DNA from: Siculibacillus lacustris
Lineage (GTDB): Bacteria > Pseudomonadota > Alphaproteobacteria > Rhizobiales > Ancalomicrobiaceae
Length of the DNA: 43,139 nucleotides
Reading direction: 5' to 3'
Assembly: GCF_004328075.1 (NCBI RefSeq)
Contig: NZ_SJFN01000039.1
Location: 1-43,139, forward strand
Shown here piece after piece: positions 25,875 through 34,152 of the stretch. The notes beneath the pieces were generated by a model. The model ran no database searches and had not been told where the DNA came from. It saw only the letters and a program-made list of their open reading frames with translations. Position 1 is the first letter of the stretch. Each line of letters opens with the position of its first letter. The position numbers and the translations under genes are program-made.

Positions 25875-26870
25875 ATGAAGTCGGTCACCCAATCGCTGTT
25901 CGCCTTCGCCGTGCTCGCCGGGGTCGCCGTCTCGGGTGCCTCGGCGTTCGCCGCCGAGGTCAAGGGGGCCGCCCCCAGCGATCCGGCCCTGGTCGAGAAG
26001 ATCCGCCAGTCGAATGCCGCCTGCTACGGCTGCCACACCGAGCAGGGTCTGAAGGCCCCGCCGCGCGCCGACCTGGACCTCGAGAAGCTGCGGCAGTTGG
26101 TCCACGATCCCGCGCAGTTCGACGCCTCCAATCACGCCGGCATGGAATGCACCGTCTGTCACGGGCAGGGCTACAAGGCCTTTCCCCACGCGGCCGGCGC
26201 GAAGCAGTCGATCAGCGAATGCGGCGAGTGCCACGCCACCAAGGCGCTGCGGATCGAGACCCAGTTCGAAGCCTCGGTCCATGCCAAGAACTTCAAGGAG
26301 CAGTTCACCTGCCGCACCTGCCATGACCCGCACGCCTTCCGCGTCGCCGCCAAGCTCGGCGACCCGCACAAGATCGTGGCCCAGGACAACGCCATGTGCG
26401 TCGGCTGCCACAACTCGGACCTGCGCTTCGCGCTGTTCTCGGCGAGCGTGACGCCGCAGAAGGTCCGCCCCGATCTCGACACCCTGCACGCCTGGCTGCC
26501 CAACACCCGGCTGCACTGGCAGGCGGTGCGCTGCATCGAATGCCACACCCCGACCTCGCCGGTGAAGAGCCTCGGCATGTCTCACGAGATTCTCGGCAAG
26601 GACAAGGCCGAGAAGAACTGCGTCACCTGCCATTCGCAGGAGACCGCGCTGGCGACCCGCCTCTATCGCTTCGCCGCCGAGAACGGCACCGCCGACCTCG
26701 GCTTCGCCAACGCGGCGATTCTCGACAGCGCCTATGTGGTCGGCGCCACCCGCAATCCGATCGTCGACCGCACCGTCGGCGTGCTGTTCGGACTGACCGT
26801 CGCCGTGCTCCTCGGCCACGGCGCGCTCCGCATCGCCCTCGCCCTGATCCGCCGCAGGAGGTCGTCGTGA
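25875..26870 (+). CDS. seven-heme membrane-anchored c-type cytochrome
   Basis: This protein of 331 residues has an N-terminal signal peptide (cleavage near AFA, residue 26) and seven canonical CxxCH heme sites at residues 50, 92, 116, 146, 175, 220 and 249. A single transmembrane helix lies near 296-322 before a basic tail RRRRSS. It is thus a periplasmic multiheme cytochrome anchored by its C-terminus. Many extra histidines between the sites could act as distal heme ligands. It belongs to the cytochrome c3/NrfH-like superfamily by heme density, but no characterised seven-heme enzyme was recognised. It overlaps the cytochrome b gene by 4 bases. Confidence 0.92.
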   Translation: MKSVTQSLFAFAVLAGVAVSGASAFAAEVKGAAPSDPALVEKIRQSNAACYGCHTEQGLKAPPRADLDLEKLRQLVHDPAQFDASNHAGMECTVCHGQGYKAFPHAAGAKQSISECGECHATKALRIETQFEASVHAKNFKEQFTCRTCHDPHAFRVAAKLGDPHKIVAQDNAMCVGCHNSDLRFALFSASVTPQKVRPDLDTLHAWLPNTRLHWQAVRCIECHTPTSPVKSLGMSHEILGKDKAEKNCVTCHSQETALATRLYRFAAENGTADLGFANAAILDSAYVVGATRNPIVDRTVGVLFGLTVAVLLGHGALRIALALIRRRRSS

Positions 26871-27481
26871 GCCATCGGATCTATCTCCTGCCGGTCTGGC
26901 TGCGCCTGTGGCACTGGACCAACGCCGTCCTGATGATCGTGCTGGCGATCACCGGCGCCAGCCTGCATTTCGCCGGCTCCGGCCCGCTGCTGGTGCCCTT
27001 CAGCCTCGCCGCGCGGATCCACGACATCGCCGGCGTCGCCCTGGTCGCGACCTACGGCTTCTTCGTCGTCGCCAACATCCTCTCCGGCAACTGGTGGCAA
27101 TACGTGCCGAAGCCGCCGGGGGTGCTCGGGCGCTGTTGGCGCCAGGCGGTGTACTACGGCTGGGGCATCTTCAAGGGCGATCCACACCCCTATCCGCCAA
27201 CCGTCGAAGCCAACTTCAACGCGCTCCAGGCGATCGTCTACTGGCTGATCATGTATGCGGTCGTGCCGGTCGTCGTCGTCACCGGGCTCGTCTTTCTCTA
27301 CCCGCAATTCGCACCGGCCAAGATGTTCGGTGTCGATGGTCTGCTGCCGGTCGCCTTCCTGCACTACATCGCCGGTAGCGTCGTCATCCTCTTCATGCTC
27401 GCCCACATCTATCTCGGCACCACCGGTGTCCGAGTGACTTCGCTGTTCAAGATGATGATCACCGGTTGGCACGAGGAGTGA
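26867..27481 (+). CDS. cytochrome b561/b6-type membrane subunit
   Basis: This integral membrane protein of 204 residues has four main helices with histidines placed for heme b: RLWHWTNAVLM in helix 1, RIHDIAGVAL in helix 2, and FLHYIAGS with FMLAHIYLG in the last helix. The layout matches the diheme cytochrome b subunits of hydrogenases and formate dehydrogenases, which exchange electrons with quinone. The GTG start at 26867 overlaps the stop of the cytochrome c gene (GTGA) and follows AGGAGG by 5 bases. It probably links the quinone pool to the multiheme cytochrome, in either direction. Confidence 0.9.
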   Translation: MSHRIYLLPVWLRLWHWTNAVLMIVLAITGASLHFAGSGPLLVPFSLAARIHDIAGVALVATYGFFVVANILSGNWWQYVPKPPGVLGRCWRQAVYYGWGIFKGDPHPYPPTVEANFNALQAIVYWLIMYAVVPVVVVTGLVFLYPQFAPAKMFGVDGLLPVAFLHYIAGSVVILFMLAHIYLGTTGVRVTSLFKMMITGWHEE

Positions 27482-27518
27482 TCTCGCCGTGCCGATCCAA
27501 CACCAGGGGGAAACAACC

Positions 27519-28592
27519 ATGAGACGTCTGTTCGCCACCGTCGCGCTGACCCTTCCGGTCTGCCTCTATGCCAGCGGAGCCTTCGCCGAAGAAGAAAAGC
27601 GGGTGCCGCTGAAGCCGATCGACGTTCATGCGGTCAAGGTCGCCGCGGCGCCGGTGCTCGACGCCGCGGTCGTCGACGGCGTCTGGAAGACCGCGCCGGC
27701 AACCGAGGTCAAGGCCCAGAAGGGCATCAACTTCAAGGACGGCCAGGGCAACACCACCGGCACCATCCAGGCGGCCTACGACGCCAAGACGATCTGGCTG
27801 CGGGTGGTCTATGACGATCCGACCCTGTCGGTGCGGCGCATGCCCTACGTCAAGCAGGCCGACGGCTCGTGGAAGAAGCTCGTCGATCCCGACGACAAGG
27901 GCGGCGACAACAACAAGTACTACGAGGACAAGACCGCGCTGATCTGGAACATCGATCACTCGATCTTCGGCTTCGACGAGAAGTTCGGTTGTCAGGCCTC
28001 CTGCCACGCCGGCGAACCCGGCAAGCCCTACGGCAACAAGTACACCGAGGACGAGGGCGAGCTCGGCGACATCTGGCACATGAAATATGTCCGTGGCGGC
28101 TTCAATGGCCAGGCCGACAACCAGTATCTCGACAGCACCCGCTTCGACGCGGCCAAGTTCCCCGACGCCGGGCGCAAGTCCGACGCCAGCGCTGCCGGCA
28201 ACCCCGGCGGCTACGCCGACATCAAGCTGGTCGAAGGCAAGCCGGAGTTCATGAGCAAGGACGCCAAGCCGGCCAACAAGGGCGGCACCTACTGGCTCAA
28301 GGCCGAGGACAAGGTCGCGTTCGACGATTCCAAGTTCGTCCCCGGGGACGAAGTGTCGTCGATCCTGGTCGCGCCCTTCACCGGCGATCGCGGCGTGATC
28401 AAGGTCTCGGCCAAGTGGGCCGAGGGCAAGTGGACGATCGTGTTCGAGCGCCCGCTGACCACGGCGTCGAAGTTCGACGTCCAGTTCGCCGACCTCTCAA
28501 AGGTCTACGGCTTCGGTATCGCCTTCTTCGACAATGCCCAGGTCCGCCACGCCCAGGTGCGCGAGCCGTTGCATCTGATCTTCGACAAGTGA
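27519..28592 (+). CDS. ethylbenzene-dehydrogenase-type heme-binding protein
   Basis: This exported protein of 357 residues has a signal peptide ending near AFA (residue 23). The mature part is a beta-rich domain related to the heme-binding gamma subunit of ethylbenzene dehydrogenase and other type II DMSO-reductase-family enzymes; DGVWKTAPATEVKA and TIWLRVVYDDPTLS near residues 53-105 are typical. It contains CQASCH at 158-163, a CX3CH spacing, not CXXCH. No molybdenum or iron-sulfur subunit lies nearby, so it works as a stand-alone electron carrier or sensor with the upstream cytochromes. It is the last gene before a strong terminator. Confidence 0.87.
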   Translation: MRRLFATVALTLPVCLYASGAFAEEEKRVPLKPIDVHAVKVAAAPVLDAAVVDGVWKTAPATEVKAQKGINFKDGQGNTTGTIQAAYDAKTIWLRVVYDDPTLSVRRMPYVKQADGSWKKLVDPDDKGGDNNKYYEDKTALIWNIDHSIFGFDEKFGCQASCHAGEPGKPYGNKYTEDEGELGDIWHMKYVRGGFNGQADNQYLDSTRFDAAKFPDAGRKSDASAAGNPGGYADIKLVEGKPEFMSKDAKPANKGGTYWLKAEDKVAFDDSKFVPGDEVSSILVAPFTGDRGVIKVSAKWAEGKWTIVFERPLTTASKFDVQFADLSKVYGFGIAFFDNAQVRHAQVREPLHLIFDK

Positions 28593-28635
28593 GGACGGGG
28601 TCGACCCGGCCCGGTGCCGGGTCGGCGGTCCGCGA

Positions 28636-28677
28636 ACGGTCGGCCGGTGGATCGCCCCCATCGGCCGGCCGTTTTCC
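28636..28677 (+). terminator. strong intrinsic terminator of the cytochrome operon
   Basis: A 15-bp stem (28636-28650 with 28658-28672, two G-U pairs) around a 7-base loop is followed by TTTTCC. It lies 44 bases after the ethylbenzene-dehydrogenase-type gene and just before the end of the opposing gene at 28680. Confidence 0.85.
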
Positions 28678-28679
28678 GC

Positions 28680-29375
28680 TCACCGGTCGGCGCCGAGGCG
28701 ATAGTTCATCTCGATCGCCGGGGCGGCGGCGGGGGTCGCGAGGCGCCAGGGCGTGAAGCCCGGCGTCGGGTCGGGGTCGGCGGGGAGGTCGAGCCACCAG
28801 ACCCGTTCGGGGACGTCGGGCATCACCAGCCGCACGATCCTTCGGGACGTCTTCCGGCTGAGCGAGGCACTGGCGAGGATCACCGGGCGATCGCCGTCGT
28901 GGCCGTGCCACCGCCCTTCGGGAAGGATGGGGATCGCCGATTGCCCGTCTTCCTCCACGGCGAGCCGCACGTCGGCGGCCGACGCCGGCAGCGCCATGCC
29001 GGACGGCAGGCGGAACTGCAGCTCGAGGGTCATGAAGCCATGGCCGAGGTAGGGCGAGCGGACGAATTCCCACCAGCCCCACCAAACGAGGCCGGCCGTG
29101 ACCGCCAGAACCGCGACCGCGAAGGGGCGTGAGGTCCGCGTCGGCGCGGGACCGGCCGGCGTCGCCGGTCCGCGTACCCGGCCCTTCCACAGGAACAGGC
29201 CGACGCCCGCGGCCAATCCGACGAGGCCGCCGAGCGGTCCGATCTGGAAGACCGCGGCCATGGCGATGCCGCCGTCCTGGTCGTGACCGGCGAGGGCGAT
29301 GACCAGGAAGGCGAGGCCGAACCAACCGGCGAGAAGGCCGAGGAGGCCGGACAGCAGACCGAGGACGAAGCGCAT
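28680..29375 (-). CDS. membrane protein of unknown function
   Basis: The product has 231 residues and no recognised family. It has three likely membrane helices near 5-28, 36-60 and 82-101 (WWGWWEFV at the end of the third), then a soluble part of about 130 residues with ELQFRLPSGMALPASAADVR and a tryptophan-containing ERVWWLDLPADPDP. The ATG at 29375 is chosen because it begins directly at the first helix; the frame upstream is arginine/proline-rich. It faces the cytochrome operon and its stop lies just after that operon's terminator, so it is a separate unit. Confidence 0.6.
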   Translation of the reverse strand: MRFVLGLLSGLLGLLAGWFGLAFLVIALAGHDQDGGIAMAAVFQIGPLGGLVGLAAGVGLFLWKGRVRGPATPAGPAPTRTSRPFAVAVLAVTAGLVWWGWWEFVRSPYLGHGFMTLELQFRLPSGMALPASAADVRLAVEEDGQSAIPILPEGRWHGHDGDRPVILASASLSRKTSRRIVRLVMPDVPERVWWLDLPADPDPTPGFTPWRLATPAAAPAIEMNYRLGADR

Positions 29376-29506
29376 GACCCGAGGTCCCCCGACGAGTCCG
29401 GGCGGGGCGGCGTCTTCCGAGGGCGGCGGCGCCCGCGCGGCAACGGCCGCCGAGCCGTCTCGCCTTCGCTCTCCGAGGATCCGCCCCCGTCCGCAGGATC
29501 GTGGGC

Positions 29507-29527
29507 GGGCGATGGGAACCACCGCCC
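29507..29527. other. strong hairpin after the second binding-protein gene
   Basis: GGGCGATGG and CCACCGCCC form a 9-bp stem (one G-U pair) with a 3-base loop, directly downstream of the binding-protein stop at 29537 on the minus strand. A T-run is lacking, so it is more likely an RNA-protecting hairpin or rho-aided end than a full terminator. Confidence 0.4.
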
Positions 29528-29536
29528 GCCGCCGTC

Positions 29537-30565
29537 TCACTTGATGGTTTCGGCGGCCTTCTTGACGAAGCGATCGTCGAAGGTCCGCCCGAGATCGATC
29601 TTGGCGTCCTTAAAGGAGCCGGGCTCGGTCACCTCGAGGAAGTTCAGGGTCGAGGTCATGCCTTCCTGCGGCACGATGCCGGTCTTGGAATAGGTCGGCA
29701 GCGACGCCTTGGCGGCGCGCAGGTAGAGATCCTTGTCGCCGAGCCAATAGTCCTCCGGCACGGCGGCGGCGATCTCGGCCGGCGTCGCCTTGTCGAGCCA
29801 CTTCAGCGTCCGATAGAAGGCGTTGGTCAGCGCCTGGACGGTGTTGGGATTGGCCTTGGCGAAGTCGGCCTTGACGTAGAGCACGGCGGCCGGATTGGTG
29901 CCGCCGAACACCGCACGGGTGCCGGCCTCGGTGCGGGTGTCGACCAGGATCTTGACCGCATCGTCGGCTTCGAGCTTGGAGATCACCGGATCGAGATGGG
30001 CGACGGCGTCGACGTTGCCCTGTTCGAGCGCGGCGACGGCGGAGGCGCCGCTGCCGACGCCGACGAAGGCGACGTCCTCGGCGGAGACCCCGGCCTTGGC
30101 GAGCTGATAGACGGTGGTGAGGTGCGTCGAGGAGCCCGGCGCGGTGACGCCGATCTTCAGGCCCTTCAGGTCGGCGACGGTCTTGACCTTGTCGGCCTTG
30201 GCCTTGGCCACCGCCCAGACGATGCCGGGGAAGCGGCCGAGCTCGATCACCGCGGTGATCTCCTGGCCTTTCTGCTGCATCCGCATGGTGTGCTCATAGG
30301 CGCCGGTGACGGCGTCGACCGAGCCGCCGATCAGCGCCTGCAGCGCCTTGGCGCCGCCGCCGAAGTCGTCGATGGTGACGTCGAGGCCCTCGTCCTTGAA
30401 ATAGCCGAGGCGGTCGGCCAGCGTCAGCGGCAGGTAGTAGAGCAAGGGTTTGCCGCCGACCCCGAGTTCGATCTTGGGCTTCTCCGGGGTGACCGCGAGG
30501 GCCGGGACGACGGCGAGGCCGAGGACGGCGAGACCGGCCGCGAGGCCGAGTGCGAGGCGCTTCAT
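29537..30565 (-). CDS. ABC transporter substrate-binding protein, SsuA/TauA family
   Basis: This exported protein of 342 residues has a signal peptide MKRLALGLAAGLAVLGLAVV with cleavage near ALA (residue 24). The mature sequence shows the SsuA/TauA pattern: LADRLGYFKDEGLDVTIDDF, GGAKALQALIGGSVDAVTG, LKGLKIGVTAPGSSTHLT and GNVDAVAHLDPVI. Ligands of the group include sulfonates, taurine, nitrate, aromatic acids and pyrimidines, and none can be chosen here. It lies 44 bases after its permease gene and is the last of three genes read on the minus strand. It is clearly different in sequence from the binding protein at 13621. Confidence 0.9.
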   Translation of the reverse strand: MKRLALGLAAGLAVLGLAVVPALAVTPEKPKIELGVGGKPLLYYLPLTLADRLGYFKDEGLDVTIDDFGGGAKALQALIGGSVDAVTGAYEHTMRMQQKGQEITAVIELGRFPGIVWAVAKAKADKVKTVADLKGLKIGVTAPGSSTHLTTVYQLAKAGVSAEDVAFVGVGSGASAVAALEQGNVDAVAHLDPVISKLEADDAVKILVDTRTEAGTRAVFGGTNPAAVLYVKADFAKANPNTVQALTNAFYRTLKWLDKATPAEIAAAVPEDYWLGDKDLYLRAAKASLPTYSKTGIVPQEGMTSTLNFLEVTEPGSFKDAKIDLGRTFDDRFVKKAAETIK

Positions 30566-30609
30566 CGCGTTTTCTCCCTGTTGATCGCGTGTTCTGCCCT
30601 CTTCGAGGG

Positions 30610-31398
30610 TCATTCGTTGAGAAGGGCGCTCTGCGGGCGCCAGACCAGCAGACGGTTCTCGACCAGGGTCACCGCCCAGTCGATCACCAGGACGAAGGCG
30701 GCGAGGACGAACATGCCGGCGAAGACCCCGGCGATGTCGAAGACGCCCTCGGCCTGGTGGATGAGATAGCCGAGACCGGCGGAGGATCCGAGATATTCCC
30801 CGACCACCGCCCCGACCAGCGCGAAGCCGACCGAGGTGTGGAGCGAGGAGAACATCCAGGAGAGCGCCGAAGGCCAGTAGACGTGGCGGAACAGTTGACG
30901 CTCGTTCATGCCCATCAGGCGAGCGTTGGCGAGCACCACGGCGCTGACCTCCTTGACCCCCTGATAGACGTTGAAGAAGACGATGAAGAACACCAGCGTG
31001 ACGCCGAGTGCCACCTTCGACCAGATGCCGAGGCCGAGCCACAGCATGAAGATCGGCGCGAGGACGACGCGGGGCAGCGCGTTGACCATCTTCAGATAGG
31101 GATCGAAGACGGCGGCGACCGTCGGCTTGCGGGCGAACCAGAAGCCGAAGACGATGCCGCCGACCGCGCCGATGGCGAAGGCCAGTGCCGTCTCGAGCAG
31201 GGTGATGCCGAGATGGCGCCAGACCATGCCGGTGGCGAACATGCGGATCACCCGGGCGAAGACGTCGCCGGGGGTGGAGAAGAAGAACGGCGGCAGCAGC
31301 AGCACGCCGGCGATCTTCACCGACGAGCCGATCCACCACGCGGCGATCGCCACCACGCCGACCAGGACCTGGAGGACCAGGAGTTTCCAGCGGCTCAT
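30610..31398 (-). CDS. ABC transporter permease, SsuC/TauC type
   Basis: This membrane protein of 262 residues has about six helices. The coupling loop is NARLMGMNERQLFRHVYWPS, and the region PRVVLAPIFMLWLGLGIWSK matches the sulfonate/taurine permease family. The ATG at 31398 overlaps the upstream ATPase stop by 4 bases (ATGA). It works with the ATPase at 31395 and the binding protein at 29537. Confidence 0.9.
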   Translation of the reverse strand: MSRWKLLVLQVLVGVVAIAAWWIGSSVKIAGVLLLPPFFFSTPGDVFARVIRMFATGMVWRHLGITLLETALAFAIGAVGGIVFGFWFARKPTVAAVFDPYLKMVNALPRVVLAPIFMLWLGLGIWSKVALGVTLVFFIVFFNVYQGVKEVSAVVLANARLMGMNERQLFRHVYWPSALSWMFSSLHTSVGFALVGAVVGEYLGSSAGLGYLIHQAEGVFDIAGVFAGMFVLAAFVLVIDWAVTLVENRLLVWRPQSALLNE

Positions 31399-32225
31399 GC
31401 GCTCGCCTCCCCGTAGGTCTTGACCACTTCGGCCTTGAGCTCGCTCCAGATCGCCCGGTGCAGTTCGTGGAAGCGGCGATCCAGGCGGATGTCGGCGGTG
31501 TCGCGCGGCCGGGCGAGGTCGATGCGATGATCGCCGATGATGCGGGCATTGGGGCCGGCCGACATGATCAGCACCCGGTCGGACAGCGCGATCGCCTCCT
31601 CGAGATCGTGGGTGACGAACAGCACCGCCTTGCGATCGGCGGCCCACAGGTCGAGCAGCAGGGTGCCCATGATCTGGCGGGTCTGGGCGTCGAGCGGGCC
31701 GAAGGGTTCGTCCATCAACAGGATCTTGGGGTGGCGGATCAGCACCTGGGCGAGGCCGACGCGCTTGCGCTGGCCGCCGGAGAGCTGGTGGGGGTAGCGA
31801 TCGGCGAAGCGGGCGAGGCCGACGCGGGTGAGCCAGTCGCGGGCCTCGCGCTCCGCCTCGGCGCGCGGCCGTCCGGCCACCTCCAGGCCGAGGGCGACGT
31901 TGTCGAGCGCCGTCTTCCACGGCATCACCGCGTCCTGCTGGAAGAGATAGCCGGCCTCGCGGCACAACCCGACGAGCGGCCGACCGAGCACCGAGACGCG
32001 GCCGCCGGCCGGCTTCACCAGACCGGCGACGGCGTTGAGCAAGGTCGACTTGCCGCAGCCGGTGGGGCCGACGATCGACACGAATTCGCTCTCGGCGACC
32101 GCGAACGAGGTCGAAGCCACGGCTTCATAGGTCGACTGGCCCTTGATCGGGAACGCGATGCGAACATCGTCGAGGCGAATGGCGCTCGTCGCGGCGGGGC
32201 CGGGTGGAGCGTCGGGCGCGGACAT
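31395..32225 (-). CDS. ABC transporter ATP-binding protein, SsuB/TauB type
   Basis: This ATPase of 276 residues has Walker A GPTGCGKST at 53-61, Q-loop FQQDAVMPW, signature LSGGQRKR, Walker B ILLMDEPFGPLD and the switch histidine in FVTHDLEEA. The first 15 residues are an Ala/Pro-rich extension ahead of the domain. It is the first gene of an ATPase-permease-binding protein operon, the reverse of the order in the transporter at 12-14.6 kb. A GTCTCG/CGAGAC dyad lies within 40 bases upstream of the start and may be an operator. Confidence 0.92.
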   Translation of the reverse strand: MSAPDAPPGPAATSAIRLDDVRIAFPIKGQSTYEAVASTSFAVAESEFVSIVGPTGCGKSTLLNAVAGLVKPAGGRVSVLGRPLVGLCREAGYLFQQDAVMPWKTALDNVALGLEVAGRPRAEAEREARDWLTRVGLARFADRYPHQLSGGQRKRVGLAQVLIRHPKILLMDEPFGPLDAQTRQIMGTLLLDLWAADRKAVLFVTHDLEEAIALSDRVLIMSAGPNARIIGDHRIDLARPRDTADIRLDRRFHELHRAIWSELKAEVVKTYGEASA

Positions 32226-32682
32226 GCGGTTTCTCCCGGACGTCTCGCCCGTGGGCGGACGAGACCGACGGTGGAACGCCCGCCGTCGAAAAAAGGGAGG
32301 CTACTTTCCCCGCCGCCGAGGAGACGGTCAAGCACCGACCAAGGGAGGGGGTCGGCCGAAGCGGTCGGACCGGTCACGGGTCTCGTTCGAATTCGGAAGG
32401 CGCCTGCGAGACGCGTCCGCGAGACCCGTCTCACGTCTCGCCCGGGTCGGTTTCCGACTCGGGAAACGGCCGGAGGTTTGCTCGATCGAGGTGGAGAGTT
32501 TCGCCCCCCTCGACGCGCGCCGGGTTCGCTTCGTGATGCGGAAGATGCCGCGACAGGCGAATTCCGTCGTCGCGGTGCTCTCCGGAGCGCTGTCGCCGCG
32601 GCCCGGCCCGCCGGCCCGAACCTGGGATTGGACGACCTGCCCCCGGCCGCGACGCGCGCGGTCGGGAGCCGGATGGCTTGCG
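32226..32682. other. gene-free region with repeated GTCTCG/CGAGAC elements
   Basis: These 457 bases separate the ABC operon's start from the end of the sodium symporter gene. No open frame has family character. The stretch carries a dyad GTCTCG...CGAGAC at 32242-32265, a further GTCTCG at 32380 and a nested inverted repeat at 32406-32441 (outer GCGAGAC/GTCTCGC, inner GAGAC-CC-GTCTC). The promoter of the ABC operon should lie here. Confidence 0.6.
32406..32441. repeat. nested inverted repeat
   Basis: Outer arms GCGAGAC (32406-32412) and GTCTCGC (32435-32441) are perfect complements, and an inner GAGAC-CC-GTCTC dyad occupies 32421-32432. It may be a multi-site operator or a cruciform-forming element. 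No T-run follows. Confidence 0.5.
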
Positions 32683-34152
32683 TCAGGCGATCGCCCGCGC
32701 CTTGCGTTCGATGCTCGCCTCGCTCGAGGTGACCAGGCTGACCGCCACGAACACCACGAAATTGGCGACCAGGGCGACGAAGCCGGCATTGAGGTTGAGG
32801 CCGAGGATCGCCAGCGGGTCCAGCTTGTCGAGGATCAGCCAGAACACCAGGAATTCGCCGGTGATCAGGCCGCAGAAGGCACCCGCCAGGGTGGCGCGTT
32901 TCCAGAACAGCCCCAGGACCAGCAGCGGGAAGAACTGACTCACCCCCGAATAGCCGGTCAACAGCAGGTTGACCAACATGTTCGGCGCGCCGATGGCCAG
33001 GGCCAGGGCGAGCGCCGTGAGGCCGAGCACCACGAAGCGGACGACCTTGCCCTGATGTTCCGCGGACGTACCGGCACCGACGGTCCGACCGTAGAGATTG
33101 CGGGTGGTCAGCATCGAGGTCGACAGGATCAGGTCCGCCGCCGGAATCATACAGGCCAGCGCGCCGGCACCGCCGACCAGACCGAGGGCCCAGCCGGGGA
33201 AGTTTTCACGGACGATGGTCATGAAGGCCATGTCCGGGGTCTTCAGCGCCGGGGTCAGAATCAGCAGCGCCGCGAAACCGACGAGCATCGGGAACAACAG
33301 GCAGATCTGATAGAGCGGCAGAAACACCGCGTTGTGCCGCAGGACTTCGGCGTTCTTGGCGCTGAAGGCGTTGGCGGTGAAGTGCGGCCACATGTAGAAG
33401 CCGAGGCTGGTCAAGACCAGCGTCGACATCATCCAGCTGACGTCGAGGTTCTTGGTGCCGCCCGGCGCCGCCAGGAAGCCGGGCTTCGCCGCCTCGATGG
33501 CATCGAACATCGGCCCGAGACCGCCGAAGAAGTGGTAGGGCAGGTAGAGGCCGAAGAACACCACGGCGATGATCATCGTGACGTCCTTGAACACCGCGGT
33601 CAGCGCCACGCCCTTCAGTCCACTGAGATAGACGAAGGCGGCGACCAGGGTGAAGGCGATCAGCATCGCCGGAACCCGCGTGATCACGCCATAGGAACAG
33701 GTCTCGATGATCAGGCCGAGGCCGGTCAGCTGCAACTGAAGGTAGGGCAGCAGGAAGCAGACGCCGACGGCGGCCGTGAGGACGCCGAGGGTGCGGCTTC
33801 CATAGAGATGCTCGATCAGGTCGGGCTGGGTCATCAACCCGTGGCGCCGGCCGATCGGCGAAATCGCCGGCAGCAGATGGTAGCCGACCATGTAGGCGAG
33901 GGCGCCGTAGCCCAGGATGTAGAAGGTCGGGCCACCGCGCGAATAGGCCCAGCCACTGCCGCCGAGGAAGGCGAAGGCCGTGTAGATTTCGCCGGCCAGA
34001 ATGAACCAGCTCAGCCACCGTCCGAAGTTGCGGCCACCGACCGCCCATTCTTCCACCGACAGCTTCTTCTTGGAGCCTGGAATGAGGCCGATCACCGTCG
34101 CGCCGACCACGAACACGAAAATGATGGCGAGGGCTATCGTCTGGTCAGTCAT
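32683..34152 (-). CDS. sodium:solute symporter (SSS family, MctP/PanF-like)
   Basis: This transporter of 489 residues has about 13 membrane helices. Family marks are EEWAVGGRNFGRWLSWFILA near residue 34, GSGWAYSRGGPTFYILGYG near 65 and MIPAADLILSTSMLTTRN near 335. The group takes up monocarboxylates, pantothenate, amino acids or similar anions with sodium or protons. The gene overlaps the upstream DUF3311 gene by 8 bases, the usual arrangement for MctP-like symporters in alphaproteobacteria. Association with an M20 amidohydrolase hints that the substrate is an N-acyl amino acid or its product. Confidence 0.9.
   Translation of the reverse strand: MTDQTIALAIIFVFVVGATVIGLIPGSKKKLSVEEWAVGGRNFGRWLSWFILAGEIYTAFAFLGGSGWAYSRGGPTFYILGYGALAYMVGYHLLPAISPIGRRHGLMTQPDLIEHLYGSRTLGVLTAAVGVCFLLPYLQLQLTGLGLIIETCSYGVITRVPAMLIAFTLVAAFVYLSGLKGVALTAVFKDVTMIIAVVFFGLYLPYHFFGGLGPMFDAIEAAKPGFLAAPGGTKNLDVSWMMSTLVLTSLGFYMWPHFTANAFSAKNAEVLRHNAVFLPLYQICLLFPMLVGFAALLILTPALKTPDMAFMTIVRENFPGWALGLVGGAGALACMIPAADLILSTSMLTTRNLYGRTVGAGTSAEHQGKVVRFVVLGLTALALALAIGAPNMLVNLLLTGYSGVSQFFPLLVLGLFWKRATLAGAFCGLITGEFLVFWLILDKLDPLAILGLNLNAGFVALVANFVVFVAVSLVTSSEASIERKARAIA

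Noticed and set aside
24288-26819. 843-codon frame on the minus strand across the sigma-54 activator and cytochrome genes
   Set aside because: Low-complexity composition rich in Gly, Arg, Glu and His with no family match; it lies over three well-supported genes on the plus strand.
25875-28592. Complete ethylbenzene or dimethylsulfide dehydrogenase
   Set aside because: Only the heme-binding type subunit is present; there is no molybdopterin or iron-sulfur subunit in the window.
32370-32410. tRNA-like T-arm string GTTCGAATTC
   Set aside because: The flanking bases cannot form the five-base T-stem and no acceptor or anticodon arm was found around it.
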